This document shows positions 9,605 through 18,120 of a stretch of DNA of 64,000 nt, piece after piece. The notes under the pieces were generated by a model. That model did not search any database. It saw only the letters and a list, made by a program, of their open reading frames with translations, and was not told the origin of the DNA. A program made the position numbers and the translations under genes. Origin of the DNA: an uncultured Paracoccaceae bacterium (GTDB lineage Bacteria; Pseudomonadota; Alphaproteobacteria; Rhodobacterales; Rhodobacteraceae); NCBI GenBank assembly GCA_937864535.1, contig CALMJS010000012.1:1-64000 (forward strand), written 5' to 3'. The first letter of the stretch is position 1. Each line of letters begins with the position of its first letter.

Positions 9605-10192
9605 GTGCGCGACAACGCCTATAGCCAGTTTGTGTCCTACGCCAAGGTCATCCTGCCGCTGATTTCGCTGGCTCTTTTGTCGACGCTGTTTCTCTTTGCC
9701 CGGCCTTCCGGCAATGGATCGGACATCCCCTACGCCGACATCGAGAGTATCGCCCGTGAACCGCGCCTAAACGGCCCGGATATTTCCGGCGTCACAGAAA
9801 CCGGCGGTGCATTTTCCATCGCGGCCGACGTCGCGCGGCCCATAGATACTGAGGATGGCAGCTTTGCGATCGAAGGCATCAACATCACGCTCGAATCCCC
9901 GACAGGACAGGCGGTGCAGTTGACTGCCGGACAGGGCACGCTCCTTGAGAGTCTGAACCGCGTTATTTTCGACAACCTCGTGCGGTTGGCCTCTAACGAC
10001 GGCTATCTGATGGAAATGCGGGGCCTGATTGCCGACCTCGATCAGGGTCATCTCGAATCAACCGCACCGTTGGAAATCCGTGCGCCCTTTGGCAGCCTGA
10101 CGGCCGGTCATATGGAAGTGATCCAGACCGGATCGACCGTTCAAATGAATTTCAATCAAGGCGTCACGCTGATATACCAGCCCCCGAACTGA
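9605..10192 (+). CDS. lptC: LPS export protein LptC
   Basis: 195 residues. LptC is a bitopic inner-membrane protein that receives LPS from the LptBFG transporter and hands it to periplasmic LptA. One hydrophobic segment (VILPLISLALLSTLFLFA, about residues 15-33) is followed by a beta-rich periplasmic part. The start is a GTG three nt after kdsD. Sequence conservation of LptC is low, so the call leans partly on position between kdsD and lptA. Confidence 0.88.
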   Translation: MRDNAYSQFVSYAKVILPLISLALLSTLFLFARPSGNGSDIPYADIESIAREPRLNGPDISGVTETGGAFSIAADVARPIDTEDGSFAIEGINITLESPTGQAVQLTAGQGTLLESLNRVIFDNLVRLASNDGYLMEMRGLIADLDQGHLESTAPLEIRAPFGSLTAGHMEVIQTGSTVQMNFNQGVTLIYQPPN

Positions 10193-10202
10193 GGATATAA
10201 CC

Positions 10203-10691
10203 GTGCGATATTTGGCTCTTTGCGTTGCTCTGATCCTGTCTGTGACCGTTACTGCGACGGCACAGACCAATGTCGATCTCGGCGGCTTCCAGGCTGATCC
10301 TACAGCACCCGTTGAAATCAACGCTGACAACCTGTCTGTCGATCAGGCAACTGGACGCGCTGTTTTCAGCGGGAATGTCTCTATTACGCAGGGCGACCTG
10401 AACATCACCGCCGGTCTGGTCGAGATTACCTATGACGGCACTTCGGGCCAAATGACGCATCTCACCGCCGGCCAAGGCGTTATCTTTGTGACCGAAACCG
10501 ACTCGGCCAAGGCCGAGACGGCAGAGTATGACCTGGTGGCACAAACGCTGGCTATGGCGGGCGGTGTCACCCTGACCCAAGGCGCCAGCACGATTTCTGC
10601 GGACAGCATGACGGTCAATCTGGCGACGGGCGCAGCGCAATTGGACGGACGGGTCACGACGACCTTTGTCCAGACAGGCGGAAATGAATGA
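10203..10691 (+). CDS. lptA: LPS transport periplasmic protein LptA
   Basis: 162 residues with a Sec signal peptide (RYLALCVALILSVTVTATAQ) and an OstA-type beta-jellyroll region. Typical repeats include PVEINADNLSVDQATGRAVF near residue 37 and STISADSMTVNLATGAAQLDG near the C-terminus. LptA polymerises into the periplasmic bridge that carries LPS to the outer membrane. The start is a GTG 10 nt after lptC. The stop overlaps the lptB ATG as ATGA, implying coupled translation. Confidence 0.92.
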   Translation: MRYLALCVALILSVTVTATAQTNVDLGGFQADPTAPVEINADNLSVDQATGRAVFSGNVSITQGDLNITAGLVEITYDGTSGQMTHLTAGQGVIFVTETDSAKAETAEYDLVAQTLAMAGGVTLTQGASTISADSMTVNLATGAAQLDGRVTTTFVQTGGNE

Positions 10692-11440
10692 CCAACACCC
10701 CTGAGGCTGATCAGACGGTCGGGTTGCAAATCGTCAACCTGCGCAAGAGCTATCGCAAGAGGACCGTCATCCGCGATGTGTCCCTGACGCTCAATCGCGG
10801 CGAGGTCGTTGCCCTACTTGGACCGAACGGCTGTGGCAAAACCACGACCTTCTATTCGATTGCCGGTTTGGTCAGCCCGGAGGGCGGTCACGTTTTCGTC
10901 GATGGCCGTGAGGTCACCACCCTGCCGATGTACCGCCGTGCACGGTTGGGTATTGGCTATCTGCCGCAGGAAATGTCGATCTTTCGCGGGTTGAACGTCG
11001 AAGACAACATCCTCGCAATTCTGGAAATCGCCGAATCCGACCCTTTGCGTCGGCGCGAACGTCTCGAAGAACTGCTGAGCGAATTTTCGATCGAGCACCT
11101 GCGCCGCGCGCCTGCCCTTGCGCTGTCGGGCGGGGAACGGCGCCGCGTCGAAATTGCGCGCTGTCTGGCCGCCGACCCCAAATATGTGCTGTTCGACGAA
11201 CCCTTTGCCGGGGTAGACCCGATTGCCGTTGGAGAAATCCGCCATCTGGTCGCCGACCTGCGCAACCGCGGCATCGGCGTGCTGATCACCGATCACAACG
11301 TGCGGGAAACATTGGAAATTGTCGACCGGGCCTACATCCTGCACGATGGCAAGGTCCTGATGTCCGGCACAACCGAAGAGGTCATTCGGGACGAAAATGT
11401 ACGGCGCGTCTATCTGGGACAGTCGTTCCGCGTAAATTGA
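10688..11440 (+). CDS. lptB: LPS export ABC transporter ATPase LptB
   Basis: 250 residues, one complete ABC ATPase domain. Walker A is GPNGCGKTT near residue 44, signature LSGGERRRVEIARC near 143 and Walker B YVLFDEPFAGVDP near 163, followed by the H-loop ITDHNVRETL. The DHNVRETL segment is characteristic of LptB. It powers LPS extraction by LptFG, which are not in this window. In many proteobacteria rpoN follows lptB; here hpf follows instead after a 230-nt gap. Confidence 0.97.
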   Translation: MTNTPEADQTVGLQIVNLRKSYRKRTVIRDVSLTLNRGEVVALLGPNGCGKTTTFYSIAGLVSPEGGHVFVDGREVTTLPMYRRARLGIGYLPQEMSIFRGLNVEDNILAILEIAESDPLRRRERLEELLSEFSIEHLRRAPALALSGGERRRVEIARCLAADPKYVLFDEPFAGVDPIAVGEIRHLVADLRNRGIGVLITDHNVRETLEIVDRAYILHDGKVLMSGTTEEVIRDENVRRVYLGQSFRVN

Positions 11441-11470
11441 CCGTTTCGCTGCACCCTGCAGATACCCCCA

Positions 11471-11499
11471 TTGACAAATCACTGGACCGGGCGTGTCAT
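11471..11499 (+). promoter_or_regulatory. Possible promoter of hpf-ptsN
   Basis: A perfect TTGACA at 11471-11476 with TGTCAT 17 nt further on (11494-11499) lies in the gap between lptB and hpf, about 170 nt upstream of the hpf ATG. The -10 match is poor, so this is a candidate only. The rest of the 230-nt gap holds no gene I can support. Confidence 0.4.
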
Positions 11500-11670
11500 G
11501 AAGGGGATGAGAACGAACGTTATCCAGTGCGGCGCCTTGCAGGTCTTTCGGCCTCGGGGTCGTTTGCAGCCGGAGGACACGGTTTCATCCCCCCACGACA
11601 CGGCGCACCCTGCACCGCGCGATCGCGTGTGCAACCGCATGTGCCCGTGCAACACTTGAGAGGAGCCAAT

Positions 11671-12237
11671 ATGCGGTACCAGATCAGCGGAAAACAAATT
11701 GATGTCGGTGAAGCTCTGCAAAACCATGTCAAAACCGAACTGGGTGCTACGCTGGAAAAGTATGCGGGCCGTCCCACGGACGCGCAGGTCATCTTTTCCA
11801 AGTCGGGCGCTGAGTATGTTTGCGAAGCGATCGTTCACCTCTCGACCGGCCTAACCTGCCAAGCCAAATCTCATACGCATGAAATCTATTCCGCCTTTGA
11901 TAGCTGCTGTGAGAAAATGGACAAACAGTTGCGCCGTTACAAGCGTCGCCTGAAGGACCACCACAAAGCGAGAACAGAGCCGGTTGAACTCGCGTCCGGT
12001 TCCTCTTATATCCTCGCCGCGACGGAAGAGACGGAAGATGCGGGTCAGGACGACAGCGGACCGATGATCATCGCAGAGATGGAAGCCAAGATTCCGTCCC
12101 TGTCGGTGGGTGAAGCGGTGATGCAAATGGAGTTGGCCCATCATTCAGTCCAGGTTTTCCGAAATGAAAAACACGGCGGGCTCAATGTGGTTTACCGTCG
12201 CGATGACGGTAATATTGGGTGGGTCGATCCCCGCTAA
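11671..12237 (+). CDS. hpf: Ribosome hibernation-promoting factor, long form
   Basis: 188 residues from the ATG at 11671, which has a strong SD (GAGAGGA). The longer ORF start at 11437 gives a non-conserved N-terminus and is rejected. The N-terminal S30AE domain begins MRYQISGKQIDVGEALQNHV and contains SFHTHEIYSAFD-like spacing (residues SHTHEIYSAFDSC near 68). The C-terminal dimerisation domain contains VFRNEKHGGLNVVYRR and GNIGWVDPR. Long HPF dimerises 70S ribosomes into inactive 100S particles in stationary phase or starvation. It is followed 33 nt later by ptsN, a classic proteobacterial neighbour. Confidence 0.95.
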   Translation: MRYQISGKQIDVGEALQNHVKTELGATLEKYAGRPTDAQVIFSKSGAEYVCEAIVHLSTGLTCQAKSHTHEIYSAFDSCCEKMDKQLRRYKRRLKDHHKARTEPVELASGSSYILAATEETEDAGQDDSGPMIIAEMEAKIPSLSVGEAVMQMELAHHSVQVFRNEKHGGLNVVYRRDDGNIGWVDPR

Positions 12238-12270
12238 CCCATAGGGGAAGACGGGCCATAAGGCGGACAT

Positions 12271-12735
12271 ATGCAGCTTTCCGAAATACTTGCGCTTTCT
12301 GCGGTTAAGGTACTTTCTTCCTCGACCAGCAAAAAGCGGCTGTTCCATGACCTCGCAGACATGGCGCAGCACTGCTATGGCTTATCGTCATCGGATGTTG
12401 TCGATGCTCTGCTGGACCGTGAAAGTCTCGGACCAACAGGCGTGGGACAGGGAATTGCCCTGCCCCATGCCAGACTAAAGGACGCCAAGACCGTGCGCGG
12501 GCTCTTTGTGCGGCTGGAGAAGCCTCTCGATTTTGATTCGGTTGATCGCCAGCCGGTTGATCTGGTCTTTACGTTGTTGGCGCCTGATGCCGCTGGCGTT
12601 GAACACCTCAAGGCGCTGGCACTGGTGTCACGGACCATGCGTGATCCGTCGATCTGCGCCAAATTGCGGGCCAATAGTGACCCCGCCACATTGCACACGA
12701 TCTTGACGTCGTCCCAGAACTCTCAGGCAGCCTAG
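12271..12735 (+). CDS. ptsN: PTS IIA-like nitrogen-regulatory protein
   Basis: 154 residues, a IIA-Ntr domain protein. The phosphorylated histidine is His66 in GIALPHARLK. PtsN accepts phosphate from PTS-Ntr phosphocarriers and regulates potassium uptake, carbon/nitrogen balance and envelope functions in other proteobacteria. The gene follows hpf as in many genomes. Its TAG stop shares the palindrome CTAG with the stop of the convergent sulfotransferase gene, so no separate terminator exists between them. Confidence 0.95.
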   Translation: MQLSEILALSAVKVLSSSTSKKRLFHDLADMAQHCYGLSSSDVVDALLDRESLGPTGVGQGIALPHARLKDAKTVRGLFVRLEKPLDFDSVDRQPVDLVFTLLAPDAAGVEHLKALALVSRTMRDPSICAKLRANSDPATLHTILTSSQNSQAA

Positions 12736-14153
12736 GCTGCCGACCAGTCACAAAATCCGAACGTGATATAGTCGCGCTGGTAGGCTTCCTGCGCGGCTTT
12801 TTCTATTTCAGCATCATAGATCCGGGCCAGCCGGTCGGAATGCGGGCAATGGGAACCGGGCCAGGCAGGGGTATCTGCTCGCCCCACGCCCGACATGAGC
12901 CAAGCCAGATCCGCTGCCAAATGGTCTTCGCGGAAAATGACGTCAGGGGCGGCATTTTGGGAAAATCCAGCAACAATAGCCGCCTGACTGGCCCAGGCAG
13001 GATCAATCCGGACAGAGGTCTGGGCCGAAACATTCGCCTTGGCAAAGGCTAAAAACGCGAGGAATGCAGCGCGGTGGGCCGCATCATCATATGCGGGACC
13101 GGGCGGAACCTCCTCGGGTAAGGCTATCTTGAAGACCTGCGTCAGTGTTCTGCGGATCTCGTAAAAAACATTGTCGTCATAGCCGAGGATATGATCGCAG
13201 AATGCCGCATGTGCCCGCAAAACCGGGTGCCGCACTACGGTAAAGCTGCGATTGCCGGGATGCGCGGCTTTCCAGTCGCGCAGTGTCCGATGGTTGAACC
13301 CGGTCTGAACTTCTGCCCCGTCCAATTCAGCCAGCCAAGTCACAACCCGCGCCTCTGGCCCGCCCTTGATCGGCATATAGAGAATCGGGCTCTGCGCGGG
13401 GGCGACATATTGCGGAATCACCGCCCCACGACGCGGTTCAAAATTGGGCGTCCGTGTCAGATTGAACCGGTCCAGCCGTGCCAGTGCCCGCTCCATCGCG
13501 TCAAAGTTCGAAACCTTGGCCTCGATCGGTTCGGGATTTTGTTTCTTGAGCGTTTTATCCAGCGAGGCAAGCCGCGCCTCGACCCCCAGATACGCTGCTA
13601 GGCCGTTCATGACCTCCACGTCCTGCAGGTCCTCATAGGCGATATAGAACGCGGTCTGGCCACTGCGCTGCAACGCATTCAGCAGCGTCACCTGAAAATC
13701 CTGCAGCGCCGTCATATGGCGTTCAAATTCCGCTTCATCAAACAGCGCGGTGTCCGATTTGGCGTTTTTGACGTTGGTCAGTTTCCACTGCCCCGTCGCC
13801 TGCGCGATTTTCCAACTGACGTAGCTATCGACGGGGTTCCGGGTCAGAATGATCTTGGCGCATTTGGGATCAGACAAGAGCTGATCCAGAATCCGCGGGT
13901 CATGGTCGTGGAAATAGCGAAATCCGCCGATCCCGTCGGACCGTTTGATATGATTGATCAGCTTTTTCGGATTGTTTTCCCGCTGTGCCTGCGTGACGCC
14001 CAGAATATCCTGTTGGTTCGGATAGCCGATAAAATGCGGATTGAACGCCTCGCCATAGCAAGTGACACCCTGCATCGCGTTCAAATTCGCCTCGAGAAAG
14101 TTCGAGCCGGTCCGCATCTCTGCGAAAACGACAAAGTAATCAAATTTGGCCAT
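12732..14153 (-). CDS. Double-module sulfotransferase (Stf0/NodH-like N-terminal half)
   Basis: 473 residues from the ATG at 14153; the ORF track begins one codon earlier at a TTG. The N-terminal ~240 residues look like an Stf0/NodH carbohydrate sulfotransferase. The PAPS 5'-phosphosulfate loop is in EMRTGSNFLEANL near residue 13 and the 3'-phosphate motif in KIILTRNPVDSYVSW near 100. The C-terminal half has a second, diverged pair: YMPIKGGPEARVVTWL, resembling the PKTGGT loop, and FTVVRHPVLRAHAAFC, resembling the RNP motif. It thus appears to be a tandem fusion with one probably active and one degenerate module. It lies three nt after the GT14-like gene and is the last gene of the glycan cluster. 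The acceptor sugar is unknown. Confidence 0.8.
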   Translation of the reverse strand: MAKFDYFVVFAEMRTGSNFLEANLNAMQGVTCYGEAFNPHFIGYPNQQDILGVTQAQRENNPKKLINHIKRSDGIGGFRYFHDHDPRILDQLLSDPKCAKIILTRNPVDSYVSWKIAQATGQWKLTNVKNAKSDTALFDEAEFERHMTALQDFQVTLLNALQRSGQTAFYIAYEDLQDVEVMNGLAAYLGVEARLASLDKTLKKQNPEPIEAKVSNFDAMERALARLDRFNLTRTPNFEPRRGAVIPQYVAPAQSPILYMPIKGGPEARVVTWLAELDGAEVQTGFNHRTLRDWKAAHPGNRSFTVVRHPVLRAHAAFCDHILGYDDNVFYEIRRTLTQVFKIALPEEVPPGPAYDDAAHRAAFLAFLAFAKANVSAQTSVRIDPAWASQAAIVAGFSQNAAPDVIFREDHLAADLAWLMSGVGRADTPAWPGSHCPHSDRLARIYDAEIEKAAQEAYQRDYITFGFCDWSAA

Positions 14154-14156
14154 CAA

Positions 14157-15857
14157 TTATCGAACCAGATAGGGTTTCCTTGCCGCGCGTGTGGCATTGG
14201 TCGGTACAGGATCCACAGGAAAGTCCCCAATTAGAAAAGGATGCATCCCTTGGTTCTTGAGATTTTGCAGGAACTGGCCAAAGCCTGCAAGGTTCACCAT
14301 GCGCGGTGCCTCTGTCAAACGCCGTCCCTGCTTTGGCGAAATCTCATCCACGACAGTTTGCAGGGCCTCCATCGGGGCCTCGACAAACTCTGCCATGGTC
14401 CAGACGCGAATTCGCGCCTTGGCATAGATGGATCGCAGAATATCGAGGTGCTGACTCTCGATTTTCTGCAGACGCGCGGCCTCTTCTCTCAGGTCGGCAA
14501 AATTGCTGTTGGATAAAAACAGCGGCACGGCCCAAGCACCTGAAATCACAATGATTTGCGCGTTGGGGTCCTTGGCCAGATCCCAACTGATGTATTGTTT
14601 GTCCCGCGGACCGAACTGGAAACACTGGCGTTCGCCGCGGGTGTTCCAGATCAGGTTCCGTAGAAAACTGCGGCCATTGTTGTCGCGCAACGTAGGAGAA
14701 TCCGACAAACCACCGGCAAAAACAGGCTGCCGCCCTTCAAATTCGGCACGCTCCGGATGGAACAGATGCCCATGCACCCGCGCACCGGTGGTTTTTGCCA
14801 ACCAAGGTTCAAAATCCTCGAACAGGTCCGAAAACCCTTCAAAGATCGAATAAGGCCCGCTGGAAACGCCGTTTTCCCAGCCTTCATGCGGGAACCGCGA
14901 TTGCATGTAGAGACCGGATCGCCCTCTGGTCCGGCGATCAACCGCGCGGGCAAAAATCCTGTCGATCTTGCCCGGGTTTGGTTCGGACTGGTTGGTTTTC
15001 AGCGGATCACCCAGAAAAACCTCATACAGCCGATCCGCATGCGTCCAGATTTTCCGCGCGACAAAGCAATCCGACCGACGCAGCAATTGCAGGTGGTCGT
15101 CGTAGAAAATATGCGGCTTACCCTGAAAATCGAACTTGGACAGGGTCAGAGACCGGCTCTCGATCCGGGTGGAGTAGAGGCGGACCAAGGTTTGGAAATA
15201 GCATTCGTCGGGAATCCACACCTTGCGGAAGTAGGCATCATAGGTGCCACGATCAGGGTCCTGAAGAATGGCCGAGAGCGTTTGGCGCGTCAGACACCAC
15301 CATTGAGACCCCATGTGTGGCACCAGACCATCAGGGATCTTGCGGCGAAATTTGACACGACGCTGGAGAGATACATAGGCATCGAACAAGCGGCGATGGC
15401 GTTTCCACGAAAATGGAAACCGCAGCGTAAAGCGTTCTTGATCCAACCCGCCGACTGTCCACGGAACATCGGCGGTGGTCGCGCTCTCGATAAAATCGGT
15501 GCGCGGGCGGGCCTCGAGGTAATCGCGCAATTCGTTCATCGGCCGCAGCGGCAGACAGGACCCGGACGCCAGATAAACGTGAGTCACATCCGGAAAATCG
15601 GCCAGCATCATGGCCGAGGCCTCTTGGGTCGCAGCAACAATGCCCCAGGTGCCCCATTCACAGCGATGCCGCCGCGAAAATCTGACCATCGGCAGGTCAG
15701 ACAGCGAGAGGACGAATTTGTCGTAGGTCCCTTTTTCGACGTTCTTGTCGACGTGGATGACCACCGGACAGCCGCTATCAACCCAATAACGCGCAACCTG
15801 TTCGGCACGGTGCAGTGCCGTGTGGACCAACATTATGATGCCGACATTTACGGTCAT
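14157..15857 (-). CDS. GT14-type (core-2/I-branching-like) glycosyltransferase with extra C-terminal domain
   Basis: 566 residues from the ATG at 15857, which overlaps the upstream stop as ATGA; the 26 extra ORF residues overlap that gene and are rejected. The N-terminal ~280 residues resemble the Branch family of beta-1,6-N-acetylglucosaminyl- or xylosyltransferases. Supporting motifs are GIIMLVHTALHRAEQVARYW, VIHVDKN and CEWGTWGIVAATQEA, then VYLASGSCLPLRP. The last ~270 residues (from about FSDLFEDFEPWLAKTT) form a domain I cannot assign, possibly the DUF5928-type region known beside sulfotransferases in Rhodobacterales. Its segment NTRGERQCFQFGPRDKQYISW is part of that domain. The setting suggests assembly of a sulfated surface glycan. 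Confidence 0.75.
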   Translation of the reverse strand: MTVNVGIIMLVHTALHRAEQVARYWVDSGCPVVIHVDKNVEKGTYDKFVLSLSDLPMVRFSRRHRCEWGTWGIVAATQEASAMMLADFPDVTHVYLASGSCLPLRPMNELRDYLEARPRTDFIESATTADVPWTVGGLDQERFTLRFPFSWKRHRRLFDAYVSLQRRVKFRRKIPDGLVPHMGSQWWCLTRQTLSAILQDPDRGTYDAYFRKVWIPDECYFQTLVRLYSTRIESRSLTLSKFDFQGKPHIFYDDHLQLLRRSDCFVARKIWTHADRLYEVFLGDPLKTNQSEPNPGKIDRIFARAVDRRTRGRSGLYMQSRFPHEGWENGVSSGPYSIFEGFSDLFEDFEPWLAKTTGARVHGHLFHPERAEFEGRQPVFAGGLSDSPTLRDNNGRSFLRNLIWNTRGERQCFQFGPRDKQYISWDLAKDPNAQIIVISGAWAVPLFLSNSNFADLREEAARLQKIESQHLDILRSIYAKARIRVWTMAEFVEAPMEALQTVVDEISPKQGRRLTEAPRMVNLAGFGQFLQNLKNQGMHPFLIGDFPVDPVPTNATRAARKPYLVR

Positions 15858-16864
15858 GCCCAGTTCCCCTTGGACATGAGACCCAAAATCTCGAGTTGCC
15901 GCCAATTGATGTATTTTTCGGACCATTTGCACCACAGGTCCGTCTGATCCTGAAGACCTGAAAGATACGCCAGATATTCCTGGCTGGCGGCATAATGTTG
16001 ACGGCGCTTTGCCTCCTCCTCGGCCTTGACGGTCAATGTGTCGAGGAATTTGGTGTGGAGCAGGATGCCGCTGGCCTTTTCACCGCCCCATTCATCGTAA
16101 ACGAGGTTCAAACCACGCGGCAGCAACATATGCGTGCTGCTGACATAGGCGTAACGGCGGTTCCATTTGACCAACGGAACCTTATTCAATGCAGGCGCGG
16201 AACCCGGCATATCGGAAAAGAATGTCCGGGCCCGAACTCCGCCCTGAATCCAGAGATTTCCAAAATCATCATTGCGGCTGATCATATAGTTGCCGCTATC
16301 GAACCAAGACGCGATTTCGAGCGGATTATCACCCCGCTGATACGGAACCGATGAAATCGGGCCCTTGGGGTACATATCCAGCAGCATCGCGGAAAACGAT
16401 TTGATCGAGGACGCATCCAGCCAATCGGTCAACGCCCGCAATGGGCGGGTATCGCAAAACGGATAGACAAAGAATTCGTCCGGATCGACAACCAGCGTCC
16501 AGTGGCCATGGCCGTGGCGCATCAACAGCCAGTTGATCCAATCCATACCAAAGCGAGACCGTTTGTAGCCTGCCGCGGTTTTCCAGACCGACACATCGGG
16601 TTGATCGGCCAGATATTCACGACCGCCATCACTGCTATCGTTATCAACGAACAGAAAGTGATTGACGCCAAGGTCGCGATAATACTGCAAGAAATACGGC
16701 AGCCGCACATCTTCGTTGCGCAGGGTGCAAAATAGCAGGATGTCCGATTGCCGGATTTGATGGGTCCGATCAGCAACCACCGACAGTTCACGACGTTTGC
16801 GGATGGCGCGGGCCAACCACTTCTGCCGCTGAAACCGGAGTTTATATGACCGCCAAAGACCCAA
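15854..16864 (-). CDS. Glycosyltransferase family 2-like protein
   Basis: About 336 residues. GT-A type signals include LLFCTLRNEDVRLPYFLQYY, then FLFVDNDSSDGG with an aspartate-rich turn, and WTLVVDPDEFFVYPF, probably the metal-binding DxD region. I chose a TTG start at 16864 because GGAGAGG lies at good spacing and it avoids overlap with the upstream gene. GTG at 16879 and the ORF-track TTG at 16933 are alternatives. It overlaps the GT14-like gene by 4 nt (ATGA). Family members transfer sugars to glycan chains; donor and acceptor are not predictable here. Confidence 0.78.
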   Translation of the reverse strand: MGLWRSYKLRFQRQKWLARAIRKRRELSVVADRTHQIRQSDILLFCTLRNEDVRLPYFLQYYRDLGVNHFLFVDNDSSDGGREYLADQPDVSVWKTAAGYKRSRFGMDWINWLLMRHGHGHWTLVVDPDEFFVYPFCDTRPLRALTDWLDASSIKSFSAMLLDMYPKGPISSVPYQRGDNPLEIASWFDSGNYMISRNDDFGNLWIQGGVRARTFFSDMPGSAPALNKVPLVKWNRRYAYVSSTHMLLPRGLNLVYDEWGGEKASGILLHTKFLDTLTVKAEEEAKRRQHYAASQEYLAYLSGLQDQTDLWCKWSEKYINWRQLEILGLMSKGNWA

Positions 16865-16890
16865 AACTGCCCTCTCCACTAGGAGGTGAA

Positions 16891-18120
16891 TTACGCGCCT
16901 TTGCCAAATACCTTGGCAAAATGTTGTTCCCAAGTCGGCGGAACAAATGGACGAGCGTCATTCTCTCTCTCAGATGCCATTAAATCCTTAACGGCTTCCC
17001 GCCAAGAATAGTTATCCTGAGGATCCAAATATCGTGCATATTCTCCGAGTAACTCGCGGAATACGGGCAGGTCGGAACACAGCACTGGAACACCCAAGGC
17101 CGCGGCCTCTAGGGGAACCAACCCAAATCCCTCTGCCAAAGAAGGAACCAGAACTCCCTTGCTGCCATGCATGACCGCCGCCAAGGCAGAATCACTGAGG
17201 CCCGGAACTTCGATCACACTTGGCTGTCCACGATCGAGGGCCGCAAAAACCGCCTGATTGAGCCAGCCTCGCGCCCCGCAGATCAGCAGGTTGGGCCGAT
17301 CATCCGGCGGGAAAACGCCCCAGGTTTCCATGAGCATAGCGTGGTTCTTGCGCGGTTCGATGGTTCCGGCGATGACGAAATAATCCCGTTCCAGATCAAT
17401 CCATTCCGGCAGGTCCGCATAGCGCGGTTCCGGGACTGGCACGCCAAGGGGCGCACAGACCATCCGCGGCACGCGCCCACGGCGTTCCAGCTCGGGGATG
17501 ATTGTGTCTCGGGTCGCATTCGCGAGGCAAATCACCGTGTCGGCGATCTGGGCAACCGCCTTTAGCCCTTCGGAAAACCGCTGGATCATCCAGTAATTCT
17601 GGGTCTCCGGATAAAGAACCGGAATCACATCGTGAAGCATGACATTGATTTCCGTCATACCGCCGATCTGCACAGCATTCAGGAAATCGCTGTTTAGATT
17701 TTGATGACCGACCGAATAGAACGCCGCCCCGCTGGGCAGAGTTTCTGACAACATGCGCGACAGGCGGCCGTATACGCATCGGGCAATGCGATGACGACGT
17801 ACCAGTGTTTGCGCCGCCTGGACCGATCGAGAGAGATGGCTACGCGTTCTGGACAACAGATCCGGCGTTCCCCATTGCCCGCTGACTTGCGCAGTTCGGA
17901 TGACTTCTCCCCCTGCGCGGTCTAGCAAACAATAGCCGAACGCCGTCCTGACGAGGAAAAAGCAATCCTCCGGGTCAGAAAGAAAGCGTTGGAAATACGC
18001 CATCTCGACCCTGTCGATGCCAGTGGGGACCTTGCCAGCGCGAGAGATCAGTCGGCTAAGGTCGAGTATTCGCGGTTTCTTATTTGTCGTAATGTCCACT
18101 CTGGTGCCAACGCCACGCAT
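16891..18120 (-). CDS. Glycosyltransferase family 4-like (GT-B fold)
   Basis: 409 residues. The C-terminal half carries the GT-B hallmark E-x7-E in EGFGLVPLEAAALGVPVLCS near residue 335. FVIAGTIEPRKNHAMLMETW near 240 precedes it, as in GT4 retaining transferases. The N-terminus GKVPTGIDRVEMAYFQRF is a conserved-looking acceptor-domain opening. The start overlaps galE by about 41 nt; a GTG at 18099 (DITTNKKPRIL) would reduce this to 20 nt and is a real alternative. It is co-transcribed with galE upstream and the GT2-like gene downstream. Confidence 0.82.
   Translation of the reverse strand: MRGVGTRVDITTNKKPRILDLSRLISRAGKVPTGIDRVEMAYFQRFLSDPEDCFFLVRTAFGYCLLDRAGGEVIRTAQVSGQWGTPDLLSRTRSHLSRSVQAAQTLVRRHRIARCVYGRLSRMLSETLPSGAAFYSVGHQNLNSDFLNAVQIGGMTEINVMLHDVIPVLYPETQNYWMIQRFSEGLKAVAQIADTVICLANATRDTIIPELERRGRVPRMVCAPLGVPVPEPRYADLPEWIDLERDYFVIAGTIEPRKNHAMLMETWGVFPPDDRPNLLICGARGWLNQAVFAALDRGQPSVIEVPGLSDSALAAVMHGSKGVLVPSLAEGFGLVPLEAAALGVPVLCSDLPVFRELLGEYARYLDPQDNYSWREAVKDLMASERENDARPFVPPTWEQHFAKVFGKGA

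Noticed and set aside
11498-11659. 54-codon ORF ending in a Cys-rich tail (CNRMCPC) just before the hpf SD
   Set aside because: No clear SD, Pro/Arg-rich composition and no paralogue; most likely chance in the hpf leader.
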